From contig NZ_JARZAG010000012.1 in assembly GCF_029892155.1 (NCBI RefSeq), positions 1 to 64,000 on the forward strand: DNA of 64,000 nt, written 5' to 3'. The notes under the pieces are model-generated. The model saw only the letters and a list, made by a program, of their open reading frames with translations. It searched no databases and was not told the DNA's origin. Numbering within the stretch: the stretch's first letter is position 1; the number at the start of each line of letters is the position of its first letter. Made by a program: the position numbers and the translations under genes. The stretch comes from Kitasatospora sp. GAS204B. Lineage in GTDB: Bacteria > Actinomycetota > Actinomycetes > Streptomycetales > Streptomycetaceae. This document shows, in pieces, positions 50,679 through 58,296 of the stretch.

Positions 50679-51974
50679 TCAGGCGCCGGCTGGCGCGACT
50701 GGGCTGGACTGACGTTCCGTCCGGACGGCGCGGATCTGCTTGGCGCCCCACTCCGGGGACATGCCGTGCACCCGCCCGATCTCGGTCGGGGAGGGAGAGC
50801 CGCCGGCGGCGAGAGTGCGGCGGATCGCGGCGCGCGCGGCCCGACGCTTGGCCTCCACAGCGGCGCCCGTTGCTGCGGCCTGTACAGGGGTTGTACGGTC
50901 CGAACGAAGTGGCGCCGAGCGTGCAGCCGTACGGCCTGTGACCTGGGTGTACGCCCCTGTACGGACCGCCAGCGGCGACATCCGCGTGCGGACTTCTGCC
51001 TGCAGCAGTTCGGCAACCGGGCGGGCGGCGGCGAAGCCGGCCTCCACCCTGGCCCGCGCATCGAGCCTCTGCGGCACGGCCGCTGCGGCCGTGGGCCGAG
51101 TGAGCAGTTCCAGGCCGGCTCGGTCACCCGGTCGCAAGTGCTTCGCCACCAGCGTGGAGACCTTGGCGTAGCTGTCGAGCAGGTCGGCGGTGATCCCCGG
51201 CTCGGCACCGTGCACCGCCCGCCAGGCCAGCGTCCACAACTCGTCCGGCGTCAGCTCCGACGGGAGCGCAGTGGCCAGCCACCGGGCGGTGCGGGCCACC
51301 TTGCGGTGGCGACGCTGCCGGCGGCGGTCTCGGCGTGCCTGGCGCGGGTCCGCCGCGTCCTCCCGCTGCGAGAGCAGGTACATGTGCCAGGTGATCGGCG
51401 CCGCCAGCGAACCGCACGCAGCGACGACCGCGAAGGCCGGGCCCCAGAGCTGAGCGCCATGGGTGAGGTTGACGGCCGCCGCGACGATCGCGGCTGTCCA
51501 GATTCCCGCGTGGTGGACCGCGGCGGACAGGCCTCGCGCGTCCCGCGCCCGCCCCTGCAGGGCGAACACCCAAGTGAGCGACTCCAGCGCGGTCCCGCCC
51601 GCCAACGCCATTGGCAACGGCCAGCGCTCGGCAAGGAAGCTGACCTGCGCCGGCAGCGCGACGACCACGAACAGCATGATCACGGCAAGCGTGGCCAGTA
51701 GCGCTGCACGGCCGGCCAGAGCCCGCCGGCGGCGGGCCCACTGCTGCGCTCGTGCGGCCTGCCGCCGGGCTGCGCGCCGCTCACGTTCCGCCTCAGCAAC
51801 GGCGCGCAACTCGGCCAGTGCTTCCTGATGCTCCCGCTCGGATCGCCTGAGCACTGCTTGAGCAGCGGCATCGGCCTCAGCCCGATCTCTCCCGGCCTTC
51901 GCCCTGGCGAGTTCCACCGTGACCGCGTCCAACTGCCTGGCAGCCCGCAGGCTGTAAACCGTCTGATCGGTCAT
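50679..51974 (-). CDS. DUF2637 membrane protein (SpdB2-like)
   Basis: 431 residues. A long helical, Arg/Ala/Glu-rich N-terminus (residues 20-85) that could be a coiled coil is followed by four hydrophobic segments (AALLATLAVIMLFVVVALPA to AFAVVVAACGSLAAPITWHMY), which is the DUF2637 membrane domain. The C-terminal ~200 residues are soluble and end in a helix-turn-helix-like part (SPTEIGRVHGMSPEWGAKQIRAV). DUF2637 proteins are the usual spread (Spd) components of AICEs. The start overlaps the stop of the upstream gene (ATGA). Confidence 0.85.
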   Translation of the reverse strand: MTDQTVYSLRAARQLDAVTVELARAKAGRDRAEADAAAQAVLRRSEREHQEALAELRAVAEAERERRAARRQAARAQQWARRRRALAGRAALLATLAVIMLFVVVALPAQVSFLAERWPLPMALAGGTALESLTWVFALQGRARDARGLSAAVHHAGIWTAAIVAAAVNLTHGAQLWGPAFAVVAACGSLAAPITWHMYLLSQREDAADPRQARRDRRRQRRHRKVARTARWLATALPSELTPDELWTLAWRAVHGAEPGITADLLDSYAKVSTLVAKHLRPGDRAGLELLTRPTAAAAVPQRLDARARVEAGFAAARPVAELLQAEVRTRMSPLAVRTGAYTQVTGRTAARSAPLRSDRTTPVQAAATGAAVEAKRRAARAAIRRTLAAGGSPSPTEIGRVHGMSPEWGAKQIRAVRTERQSSPVAPAGA

Positions 51975-52267
51975 GCGGCCGGCTCCGTCCGCAGCGGCCG
52001 GTGGGCACCGCAGCGCGTGGTCAGCGGGATGACACCCAGCAACGTCGCGGCGTACAGCACCAGTTCGGGGTCGTCCGCGCTCAGGTCGGCCAGAATTCCG
52101 CGAGCGGCGTCCACTCGGACGGCACGCTCCAGGCCCGATTCGCCGGACCGGCCGAACAGCATCTCCCGCAGGAAATCAGGGAGTTGCTCGTCTTCCGCGA
52201 ATCCGGAGGTCAGCTCCTCGAACTCCGCCACGGTTAAAGCTTCTTGGTCACCGACATAGGTGCGCAT
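51971..52267 (-). CDS. Hypothetical AICE protein, translated from a conserved hairpin leader
   Basis: 98 residues from the ATG at 52267, with AGGAGAGC upstream. The protein is acidic and helical: LTVAEFEELTSGFAEDEQLPDFL, VDAARGILADLSADDPELVLYAATLLGVIP. I do not recognise a family. It is coupled by ATGA to the DUF2637 gene. Its leader at 52281-52342 is homologous to the leader of the replication transcript. A role in transfer or its control is likely from position only. Confidence 0.65.
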   Translation of the reverse strand: MRTYVGDQEALTVAEFEELTSGFAEDEQLPDFLREMLFGRSGESGLERAVRVDAARGILADLSADDPELVLYAATLLGVIPLTTRCGAHRPLRTEPAA

Positions 52268-52280
52268 ACTGCTCTCCTGG

Positions 52281-52342
52281 TCCTGGATGGGATGGAGAGC
52301 CGGAGCGGCGAGCTTCCTTGACCCGTCGACCGCCGCCACCGG
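52281..52342 (-). promoter_or_regulatory. Hairpin leader element, copy B
   Basis: Homologous to 47309-47367: TCCTGGATGGGATGGAG, then GCTTCC-TTGACCCGTCG in the loop. The stem is weaker (GCGGCG/CGCCGC with bulges) but keeps the shape. It directly precedes the ribosome site of the 98-residue gene. Confidence 0.6.
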
Positions 52343-52357
52343 CTGTGAGAGTGCTAC

Positions 52358-52732
52358 TCAGACGCTGATGCGGCGCGGGTCGGCCACCCGCTGAATGATC
52401 TGAACCGCCGTCATGACGGCGGTCGAGGAGCCGAAAGCCGCCAGGATGGCCAGCAGAAGGCTGCCGCCCGAAGCCATTTCCGCGTCGCCAGCCAGGGCAC
52501 CCGCCACGAAGGACACGGCCAGCACGATGCATGCCACCACGCCCCGGGCGACGGTCTTGGGCTCGGGGCCACGGGCGACGACTTCGAGGTCGTAGTGCCT
52601 GACCTGGCGCAGCTCCCCGCCGGAGACCTGGATGACCACGACACTGCCGCCGGCCTGGCGGGCGACACCGGTCACCGTTCCCAGCGCCATGTCGCTCCGG
52701 TCGCGAACGACGTCACCGATTGCGATCTGCAT
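52358..52732 (-). CDS. Small membrane protein with N-terminal beta-barrel-like part
   Basis: 124 residues from the ATG at 52732 (GGGGAG upstream). Residues 1-55 resemble a small SH3/KOW-like barrel (IGDVVRDRSDMALGTVTGV, GGSVVVIQVSGGELRQV), followed by two hydrophobic helices (GVVACIVLAVSFVAGALA and GGSLLLAILAAFGSSTAVMTAV). It is the first gene of the leftward transfer operon and faces the GntR gene across a region with two operator-like repeats. Possible Spd-like component; the function is unknown. Confidence 0.65.
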   Translation of the reverse strand: MQIAIGDVVRDRSDMALGTVTGVARQAGGSVVVIQVSGGELRQVRHYDLEVVARGPEPKTVARGVVACIVLAVSFVAGALAGDAEMASGGSLLLAILAAFGSSTAVMTAVQIIQRVADPRRISV

Positions 52733-52811
52733 GAGTCTCCCCCTCCTCGGGATTCGGAGGCGGGTCCGGTTCCGCCCGGCCGCCACAACTCCTAAAGAGA
52801 TCCTGTCCTCA

Positions 52812-52879
52812 GGTCCTCTTAAGGAGTTGCTAGAACTATGGCGCGCGTCACCTCAACTCGTCAAGTCCTCTTAAGGACT
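52812..52879. promoter_or_regulatory. Two GntR-type operator candidates (GTCCTCTTAAGGA)
   Basis: GGTCCT-CTTA-AGGAGT (52812-52827) and AGTCCT-CTTA-AGGACT (52864-52879) share a 13-base core, 52 bases apart. The second is a perfect inverted repeat. They lie between the leftward transfer operon and the GntR gene, as expected for a KorSA-like autoregulated repressor that also silences transfer. Confidence 0.65.
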
Positions 52880-52919
52880 CGTATGCTGGTGTCGCTAACC
52901 GACCAGGACGGTGGTGACC

Positions 52920-53708
52920 ATGGCGAAGCTGTATGAGCGCATCGCGGACGACCTCCGCCAGCGCATCCGTGCAGGTGAACTCGCGCCGGGCGACCGGCTG
53001 CCGGCGGAGACGGCCCTCGCGGAGCAGTACGGCAGGAGCCTTCCGACCACCCGCCAGGCGCTGGCGCTCTTGCAGGCGGAAGGGCTGATCGAGAAGAAGC
53101 ACGGCCTCGGCAACTTCGTGCGCCAGGCGCGCAAGCTTGTCCAGCGCACCAACCAGCGGCACCAGTGGGAGAAGGACCGCGCACGGAGTCCGCTGCAGGA
53201 TCGTCAGAAGACCGGCGCGACCGAGCACGACACCGGCCTGGTCCTGGATGACCTGGTCTTCACGGCCGAGTACCGGGAAGTCGTGGCGTTCGGAGAGTGG
53301 GCCGAAGCCTTCAGAGTCGCGGCAGGAACAGTCCTGCTGGAGCGCATCTTCCGGACGCGCTACCGCGCGGAGACCGCCCCCTTCAACCTCACCCATTCGT
53401 ACCTGGTCCGCGACATGATCGCGGGGAACCCCGACCTTCTCGACGCCACGCGCGAGCCCTGGCCCGGGGGCACTCAGAATCAGCTCTACACCGTCGGCAT
53501 CGAGATCGACCGTGTCGTAGAGCGCATAACGGCACGGCCGCCAACGGCCGAGGAGACCGAAGAGCTGGAACTGCCCCCCGGCACCTCCGTCCTGGTCCTG
53601 CGAAAGACGTCTTACGACATCGCCGGGCGCGTCGTGGACATCGCCGACGTCACGCTGCCCGGCGACCGCACGGAAATGACCTTCACCACTCAACTGGAAA
53701 GGTGGTGA
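52920..53708 (+). CDS. GntR/UTRA-family transcriptional regulator, KorSA-like position
   Basis: 262 residues from the ATG at 52920 (GTG at 52911 possible). The winged helix reads LYERIADDLRQRIRAGELAPGDRLP, with ALAEQYGRSLPTTRQALALL and EGLIEKKHGLGNFV. A UTRA-type ligand domain follows (YLVRDMIAGNPDLL, then PPGTSVLVLRKTSYDIAGRVVDI). It probably represses its own and the facing transfer operon through the repeats at 52812-52879, as KorSA does in pSAM2; that is inference. Its stop overlaps the start of a glycosyltransferase gene. Confidence 0.88.
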   Translation: MAKLYERIADDLRQRIRAGELAPGDRLPAETALAEQYGRSLPTTRQALALLQAEGLIEKKHGLGNFVRQARKLVQRTNQRHQWEKDRARSPLQDRQKTGATEHDTGLVLDDLVFTAEYREVVAFGEWAEAFRVAAGTVLLERIFRTRYRAETAPFNLTHSYLVRDMIAGNPDLLDATREPWPGGTQNQLYTVGIEIDRVVERITARPPTAEETEELELPPGTSVLVLRKTSYDIAGRVVDIADVTLPGDRTEMTFTTQLERW

Positions 53709-54472
53709 AGGCCGTGCAGCGGCGCATCATCATCGTCACCCCGGTCCACCCGGCGGCCGCCCCGTTCCTGCCGGACGCGTACAAGTCGCTGCGCGAGCAG
53801 GTGCTTCCCGAAGGCTGGGACTGGCTCTGGCTGATCCAGGAAGACGGCAAGAGCGACGAGGTCGCGCCATACGTCCCTGACGACGCCCGGGTGAGCTTCA
53901 GCCAGGGCCGACCGGGGGGCGCGGGAATGGCCCGGACCATCGCGCTCGCGCGTGCAGAGGGCGAATACGTCAAGGTGCTGGACGCTGACGACATGTTTGC
54001 CCCCGGCGCGCTCGCCCGCGACCTGGCCGCGCTCAGCTCTGACCCCACCATCGGATGGACGACGTCCCGGGTCCTGGACCTGTTGCCCGACGGCTCGACC
54101 GTCGGCTTCGACCAGGACCCGCCGGCCGGGCCGATCGAGCGCGGCGCCGTGCTGGAGCATTGGAAGGCCCACGGCTACCGAGCCCAGGTGCACCCTGCAA
54201 CACTCTGCATCCGGCGCGACCTGCTGCTTGCCCTTGGTGCCTGGATGGCGCTGCCGGCCTCGGAAGACACCGGTCTTCTGCTCGCGCTCAGCGCAGTCAG
54301 TCGCGGGTGGTTCACTCCGGACGTGGGCCTGCTCTACCGGAAGTGGCCCGGTCAGATGACCAATCAGGCCGCCCACACCGACGCGATCGAGCGCGAGGCC
54401 CGGATGGCCGTGATCGAGAGCCGAGCTGAGGCGCTTGCCGGCTTGGCGTGGCGCTACCCGGCCGGAGCTTGA
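53705..54472 (+). CDS. Family 2 glycosyltransferase-like protein coupled to the GntR gene
   Basis: 255 residues; GTG at 53705 overlaps the GntR stop (GTGA). The GT-A features are IIIVTPVHPAAAPFLPDAYKSL, GGAGMARTIALARAEGEYVKVLDADDMFAPGAL (the LDADD is the DxD metal site) and EDTGLLLALSAVSRGWF. No membrane helix is seen, so a soluble cytosolic sugar transferase. Transfer-element cargo of this sort could modify a cell-surface or small-molecule acceptor; a role in entry exclusion is only a guess. A terminator with a 16-bp perfect stem follows. Confidence 0.8.
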   Translation: MKAVQRRIIIVTPVHPAAAPFLPDAYKSLREQVLPEGWDWLWLIQEDGKSDEVAPYVPDDARVSFSQGRPGGAGMARTIALARAEGEYVKVLDADDMFAPGALARDLAALSSDPTIGWTTSRVLDLLPDGSTVGFDQDPPAGPIERGAVLEHWKAHGYRAQVHPATLCIRRDLLLALGAWMALPASEDTGLLLALSAVSRGWFTPDVGLLYRKWPGQMTNQAAHTDAIEREARMAVIESRAEALAGLAWRYPAGA

Positions 54473-54503
54473 GCGGCCTGACGTCCCGCCGTAAGAAGCG
54501 AGA

Positions 54504-54540
54504 GAGCCTGGACACCTCCGTCAAGGAGGTGTCCAGGCTC
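54504..54540 (+). terminator. Terminator after the glycosyltransferase gene
   Basis: GAGCCTGGACACCTCC (54504-54519) pairs exactly with 54525-54540, loop GTCAA. Confidence 0.9.
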
Positions 54541-54684
54541 GATCAGTCGAACGGTGCACGGCACTCTCAGCGTGGGGTGGCTCGGCTGGTCTCCTGGCTG
54601 GGTCCTGCCCGGATCAACTGCACTTCCCCACCCTGACCGGAATCCCTCAGACGCGGGCGTTGGGCCGGTCCAGGCGGGGCCAGA

Positions 54685-54993
54685 TCACCCTGGTGCTGCC
54701 GGACGCGTCGGAACGATTTCAATCCGATGCCGCTCCGCCTCCCCGATGTCACCGACGTAAAGGTCCTGCCCCCACCAGCCGGTGCGCTGCAAATGACCTG
54801 CGATGCACTCCGCCGCCTCCGGCCGGCCGAGGCCCAGCTCGATGAAGTCCCGGTGCAGTGGCCAGACCCTCAACTGCCCAACCTCCTTGAGCAGCGCCGT
54901 GAGCGCGTCCAGGAGCTGGTCGAACTCGACCGCGGGCATGATGCCCTCGATAGAGGCCGTGACAGGGCCGAAGGTCTCCGGCGTGACGCTCAC
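54685..54993 (-). CDS. Hypothetical protein coupled to the HATPase gene
   Basis: 102 residues from the GTG at 54993, which overlaps the stop of the kinase-like gene (GTGA). The product is acidic and helical: VEFDQLLDALTALLKEVGQLRVW then DFIELGLGRPEAAECIAGHLQRTG. No membrane helix and no family I recognise. Coupling to an anti-sigma-like ATPase suggests that it is a partner or target of it. The small size and helical content would suit an antagonist or adaptor. Confidence 0.65.
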   Translation of the reverse strand: MSVTPETFGPVTASIEGIMPAVEFDQLLDALTALLKEVGQLRVWPLHRDFIELGLGRPEAAECIAGHLQRTGWWGQDLYVGDIGEAERHRIEIVPTRPAAPG

Positions 54994-55409
54994 CCAGCAC
55001 CTCCGGCGGCCGAAGCGAGCGCAGCCCACACCACTTTACCCACGGGCCCTTCGCGGAAATTCGCGCCCCACTCCTGCGAAAGCTGCTCGACCAGCAACAG
55101 TCCACGACCGGACTCGTCGTCCCGACTCGCCTTGCGCATAGCCGGGAGTTTGCGGCTGGGGTCGTGGACCTCAATGCGCAGCAGACCTGCCGACATCTCG
55201 AACCGGACGAAGATTCGGCAGTCCCGTGGCGCGCGAACGTGCTGCACGGCGTTGTTGACCAACTCGGTCAGCACCGTCATTCCGACCTCCGCGAACAGCT
55301 CGCCACCATCCACGCCCGCCAAAAACTCCCGCAACAGGCTGCGGGCGGCGCCCCCGGACGTCGGCCGGCGCGGCAGCCAGGCAAAGGTCGCACTCGGAAT
55401 CGTCGTCAC
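54990..55409 (-). CDS. Anti-sigma-type ATP-binding protein (HATPase_c_2)
   Basis: 139 residues. A GHKL ATP-binding core: TELVNNAVQHVRAPRD (N-box, Asn within ELVNN), LRIEVHDPSRKLP (G1, Asp) and ESGRGLLLVEQLSQEWG (G2). It lacks a histidine-kinase dimerisation domain, so it is a stand-alone RsbW-like protein. In Streptomyces, many of these act near regulators of development. The ATG at 55409 overlaps the GntR stop, so this is the middle gene of a three-gene coupled set. Confidence 0.9.
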   Translation of the reverse strand: MTTIPSATFAWLPRRPTSGGAARSLLREFLAGVDGGELFAEVGMTVLTELVNNAVQHVRAPRDCRIFVRFEMSAGLLRIEVHDPSRKLPAMRKASRDDESGRGLLLVEQLSQEWGANFREGPVGKVVWAALASAAGGAG

Positions 55410-56137
55410 CGGGCTTCCTCCAGGTTCCTGCAGTCAACGGTCGCGAACAGCGCCTCCGCGCGGCCACCGGGAAGGAGCAGGAGCGATCCCACCAACACCC
55501 GCCCATCGCTATCGGTCGAGGTGCGCTCGATCACCAACACCGGGGCCCGGGTGACGACGTGAAGCTCTTCTGCCTCCTCCGCGGTCGGAAACCGCGCGAC
55601 GGTCCGCTCTCGGGTGGCCGCAAGCCGAACGCCGCGCGCGAATAGCTGCGCCAGAACGTCGTCGCCCCACGGTGATTGCGGCACTTCCGTCGCGCCCCCA
55701 TCTAGGACACGCGGCACGTAGACGCGAGCCAAGCTGCAGGGGACACCTGCCTGCTTGCTCAGGTAGACGCGCTCCACCAGCGGAGTGCCGGCGGGCACCT
55801 GCAGCCAGGGAAGCAACCCGCCTTGTGCCTCCAGCTCGGTCACCCTGACGTCGACCTTCAGAAGGCTTGAGCCAGCTGGCTGCACGGTCTGCGCATCGCA
55901 CCCGCTGACATACGTGACCGGCCGGATCGGCGGACGAACGAAGTTCCCCCGCCCATGGAACTTCTCGATCAGGCCCTCGGCCTGCAGCACGTCCAGTGCC
56001 CGGCGCAGGGTAGGCAAGCCAACCCGATAGGTCGCGGCAAGCTCCCCCTCCGAGGGCAGCCTGTCGCCGGCCGGTAGAGCGCCGCTCTTGATACGGCTTC
56101 GGAGTTCATCAACTACGTGCGTGTAGCGGACGGCCAT
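55406..56137 (-). CDS. GntR/UTRA regulator heading the HATPase operon
   Basis: 243 residues. HTH: YTHVVDELRSRIKSGALPAGDRLPSEG then LAATYRVGLPTLRRALDVLQAEGLIEK. The UTRA-like part includes LPWLQVPAGTPLVERVYLSKQAG and VVTRAPVLVIERTSTDSDGRVLV. It is the first gene of an ATGA-coupled set with the HATPase and the 102-residue protein. The three probably form one regulatory unit within the element. The start ATG at 56137 lacks a strong ribosome site. Confidence 0.88.
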   Translation of the reverse strand: MAVRYTHVVDELRSRIKSGALPAGDRLPSEGELAATYRVGLPTLRRALDVLQAEGLIEKFHGRGNFVRPPIRPVTYVSGCDAQTVQPAGSSLLKVDVRVTELEAQGGLLPWLQVPAGTPLVERVYLSKQAGVPCSLARVYVPRVLDGGATEVPQSPWGDDVLAQLFARGVRLAATRERTVARFPTAEEAEELHVVTRAPVLVIERTSTDSDGRVLVGSLLLLPGGRAEALFATVDCRNLEEAR

Positions 56138-56269
56138 GACGCAGTCACCGCTTCCGCTCGTCGTCGGCGGAGCCGTGACACGGCAGAGCCGGGTGGAGGT
56201 AGCTCGAACACGCTACGAGCTGATACCTGGTCAAGGTTGAGGCAGGACAGATAATGTCGAACACGCTGA

Positions 56270-56569
56270 TCAGCTCCCATACAGCTGACGGCACTGCCCC
56301 GCGACGGCGAATGCGTCGTCCGTCGCGGGTGCATCCATACGGACGGCGGCCCACACGATCAGGCCGCGGCTGGCGCTTTTGACGAGCCCGAACTGGTCGG
56401 CTGTCTCCAGCAGAGCCAGCAGGGCTCCCCACGACTCGGCCGTTGTCGAGTCCGGCACCTCCGTTTCTAAGCAGACGTGACTGCCGTGGTCATGCACGTG
56501 CGCGTCGAGGCCAAGGGCCGAAAGACCAGCAGCGATGTCATCGACACGTGCTTGATGGCACGAGGACAC
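56270..56569 (-). CDS. Hypothetical small protein
   Basis: 99 residues from the GTG at 56569, with GGAGGGG six bases upstream. It begins with HQARVDDIAAGLSALGLDAHV, then DHGSHVCLETEVPDSTTAE, ALLALLETADQFGLVKSASRG and ends in AVAGQCRQLYGS. A mixed alpha/beta soluble protein; I do not recognise a family. It lies between two GntR genes and is divergent from the one at 56650. Good ribosome site and composition support a real gene. Confidence 0.6.
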   Translation of the reverse strand: MSSCHQARVDDIAAGLSALGLDAHVHDHGSHVCLETEVPDSTTAESWGALLALLETADQFGLVKSASRGLIVWAAVRMDAPATDDAFAVAGQCRQLYGS

Positions 56570-56609
56570 AGGACACCCCTCCGCAGCCCCTCGACTACTA
56601 AGAGCGAAG

Positions 56610-56640
56610 CTAGTTAACTAGACTAGACCTAGTGGACTAG
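56610..56640. promoter_or_regulatory. Triple CTAG-type operator of the GntR gene
   Basis: Three overlapping dyads: CTAGTTAACTAG (56610-56621), ACTAGACCTAGT (56622-56633) and CTAGTGGACTAG (56629-56640), ending ten bases before the ATG at 56650. Such crowding of CTAG is striking in a GC-rich genome and fits autorepression. The core CTAGACCTAG also lies downstream of tra (48019). Confidence 0.7.
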
Positions 56641-56649
56641 ATTTTCCAT

Positions 56650-57402
56650 ATGCGTGAGCAACCTCCGTACCTGCGGATCGTGGATGCCCTGCAGGAGCGC
56701 ATCGCCAGCGGGGAGTGGTCGCCGGGCGATCGCCTGCCGTCGCGCGCGCTGCTCGCTCAGGAGTTCGGTGTCGGTGACAACGTCATCCGGCGCGCTCAGG
56801 AACTCCTGATCCTTCAGGGTGCTCTCGAAGGCCGAGCGGGCTCGGGCACCTTCGTCGCCGAACCGCGAGAGCGACTGCGACTCGTCCGCTCTCGGGCGCG
56901 CGAAGACCGCGACGGCTCCCCCTTCCAAGCCGACATGACGAGCCTCGGCCGGCGGGGAACGTGGGAGAGCCGCACCGACGCCAAGGTGCCAGCGCCTGCC
57001 GACATCGCGGCCCGCCTCGGCATCGCAGTAGGCGACCTGTGCGTGCGCACGGCCTACGAGTTCTTCGCCGACGGCAAACCGGTCCAGCTGTCGACCAGTT
57101 GGGAGCCCTACCGCATCACCGGGGGCACGCTGGTCGTACTCCCCGAGGGCGGCCCGCACGCCGGCCGCGGTGTGGTCAACCGCATGGCCGAGATCGGCAT
57201 CACGGTCAGCCACCTCACTGAGCAGCCGGAGCCCCGGCACGCGACCGACGAGGAAGCCACACTCCTCGGGGTGCAACGCGGCGCTCTCGTCACGCACATC
57301 CGACGCACCTACTTCAGCGACGACCTCGCGGTCGAGACTGCGGACCTGATCATTCCCGCAGGCCTGTGCGAGTTGGTCTACGAGGTACCGGTCGGGCGCT
57401 GA
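56650..57402 (+). CDS. GntR/UTRA-family regulator with CTAG operator
   Basis: 250 residues from the ATG at 56650. HTH: YLRIVDALQERIASGEWSPGDRLPSRA then LLAQEFGVGDNVIRRAQELLILQG. The UTRA-type domain includes VQLSTSWEPYRITGGTLVVLPEGG and TDEEATLLGVQRGALVTHIRRTYF. There is no ribosome site at a normal distance, so a leaderless or short-leader transcript is likely, with the operator overlapping the promoter. It belongs to the same family as the other two GntR proteins here but is clearly distinct. Confidence 0.88.
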   Translation: MREQPPYLRIVDALQERIASGEWSPGDRLPSRALLAQEFGVGDNVIRRAQELLILQGALEGRAGSGTFVAEPRERLRLVRSRAREDRDGSPFQADMTSLGRRGTWESRTDAKVPAPADIAARLGIAVGDLCVRTAYEFFADGKPVQLSTSWEPYRITGGTLVVLPEGGPHAGRGVVNRMAEIGITVSHLTEQPEPRHATDEEATLLGVQRGALVTHIRRTYFSDDLAVETADLIIPAGLCELVYEVPVGR

Positions 57403-57684
57403 GAAGCTCCCGGATGCGGCTGTGGACCAGACGAGTCACCCGGTCCACCGCTTCAAGCGGCTGGAACACGGGGCGCGGGAGTCACAACTGTCACAGCGTC
57501 ACAGAACGTCAGCGTGCCAGCAGGCCAGGGATCGGGACCACCCCCGTGTTTCAGCCTGCCACCCGCCGGCTGCCGGACGTGCGGCCTAACTCAGCCTGCC
57601 AAAACACTCGTTGACAGGGCCATGAACCTCTCTGCCCCCTAGAATCTCAAGACATCAAGAGAACTTCATGTCCTGGGGGATGAG
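57403..57684. other. Intergenic region upstream of the TTA-containing hypothetical gene
   Basis: About 280 bases. Includes TTGACA at about 57611 and TAGAAT at about 57640, but the spacing is too wide for a standard promoter. Several short GTCACA/CTGTCA repeats occur around 57480-57500. No gene is visible. Confidence 0.35.
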
Positions 57685-58254
57685 TTGGCGGCCGCCGAAC
57701 AGTTAGTGACGATCGCAGCTGTCCTGGTCGGTGCGATGACCACGCACCTCACCAACCACGCGATGGAGCGGACTCGGAAGCAGCACGAGCTACTGACGCG
57801 ATGGGACGAGAAGAAGCTCGACGCCTACGAGGGCTACATCGACAAGATCAGATCGTGCATCTTCCTTGCCGTGCAGCTCTACGAGCACAAGGAGGGCATC
57901 CATGCGAGCCCCAAGGGCGAACACGAGCTGAGCGTGGAGCTGGCGGAGGCCAGCTGGCAGCGCGGGCGCGCATTCGAGCGCATCATGCTGCTCGGTGGCG
58001 ATGAGGTCGTTGAGGCAGCGCACCAGCTCAACGCGGCAGCCCTCGAAGTCGACTGGCAGGCCGGCGGCAAGGTCCACGGCACCCTGGACGAGTGGCGCTC
58101 ACGTAACCGCGCCGTCTTCCGCAGCATCAACGAGTTCCACGACGCCGCGCGCCAGGACCTCGGCGTCCAGGGCAACGTCAGCGGTGAGAGCCACCCGGAG
58201 CGAGACCTTCTACTGCCTCCCCAGAGAGGTGGCGCGACGGGCAAGAATGGCTGA
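57685..58254 (+). CDS. Hypothetical protein with N-terminal membrane anchor and TTA codon
   Basis: 189 residues from the TTG at 57685 (GGGGGA six bases upstream). A short hydrophobic N-terminus (LVTIAAVLVGAMTTHL) is followed by a long helical soluble part (ERTRKQHELLTRWDEKKLDAYEGYIDKI, then RAFERIMLLGGDEVVEAAHQLN). Codon 7 is TTA, which in Streptomyces needs the bldA tRNA, suggesting developmental timing of expression. I do not recognise a family, though membrane-anchored helical proteins like this are common orphan genes of actinobacteria. Confidence 0.7.
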   Translation: MAAAEQLVTIAAVLVGAMTTHLTNHAMERTRKQHELLTRWDEKKLDAYEGYIDKIRSCIFLAVQLYEHKEGIHASPKGEHELSVELAEASWQRGRAFERIMLLGGDEVVEAAHQLNAAALEVDWQAGGKVHGTLDEWRSRNRAVFRSINEFHDAARQDLGVQGNVSGESHPERDLLLPPQRGGATGKNG

Positions 58255-58296
58255 TTCGCCGCCCACCACGTCGAGCGAGACACCTCAGCACCGCCC

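Larger units (their letters stand above)
42814..57402. mobile_element. Actinomycete integrative and conjugative element (AICE) at tRNA-Pro; right border not defined
   Basis: The order tRNA 3' end, integrase, excisionase, replication protein, small membrane proteins, FtsK-type Tra, Spd-like proteins and GntR regulators is the standard layout of an AICE (pSAM2/SLP1 class). The left edge is the tRNA-Pro 3' end. I looked for a second copy of the tRNA 3' sequence (GTTCAAATCCCGCC) up to base 64000 and saw none. The right end given here is only the last gene that clearly fits the element; the accessory genes at 57.7-64 kb may also belong to it. Confidence 0.85.

Noticed and set aside
54567..54684. 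Possible right attachment site near CCCCACCCTGACC at about 54630
   Set aside because: Only a short similarity to the tRNA 3' end (GCCACCCCGACCC), without the T-loop sequence expected in an att core.
42814..57402. Insertion sequences inside the element
   Set aside because: No transposase-like protein and no terminal inverted repeats with target duplications were visible.
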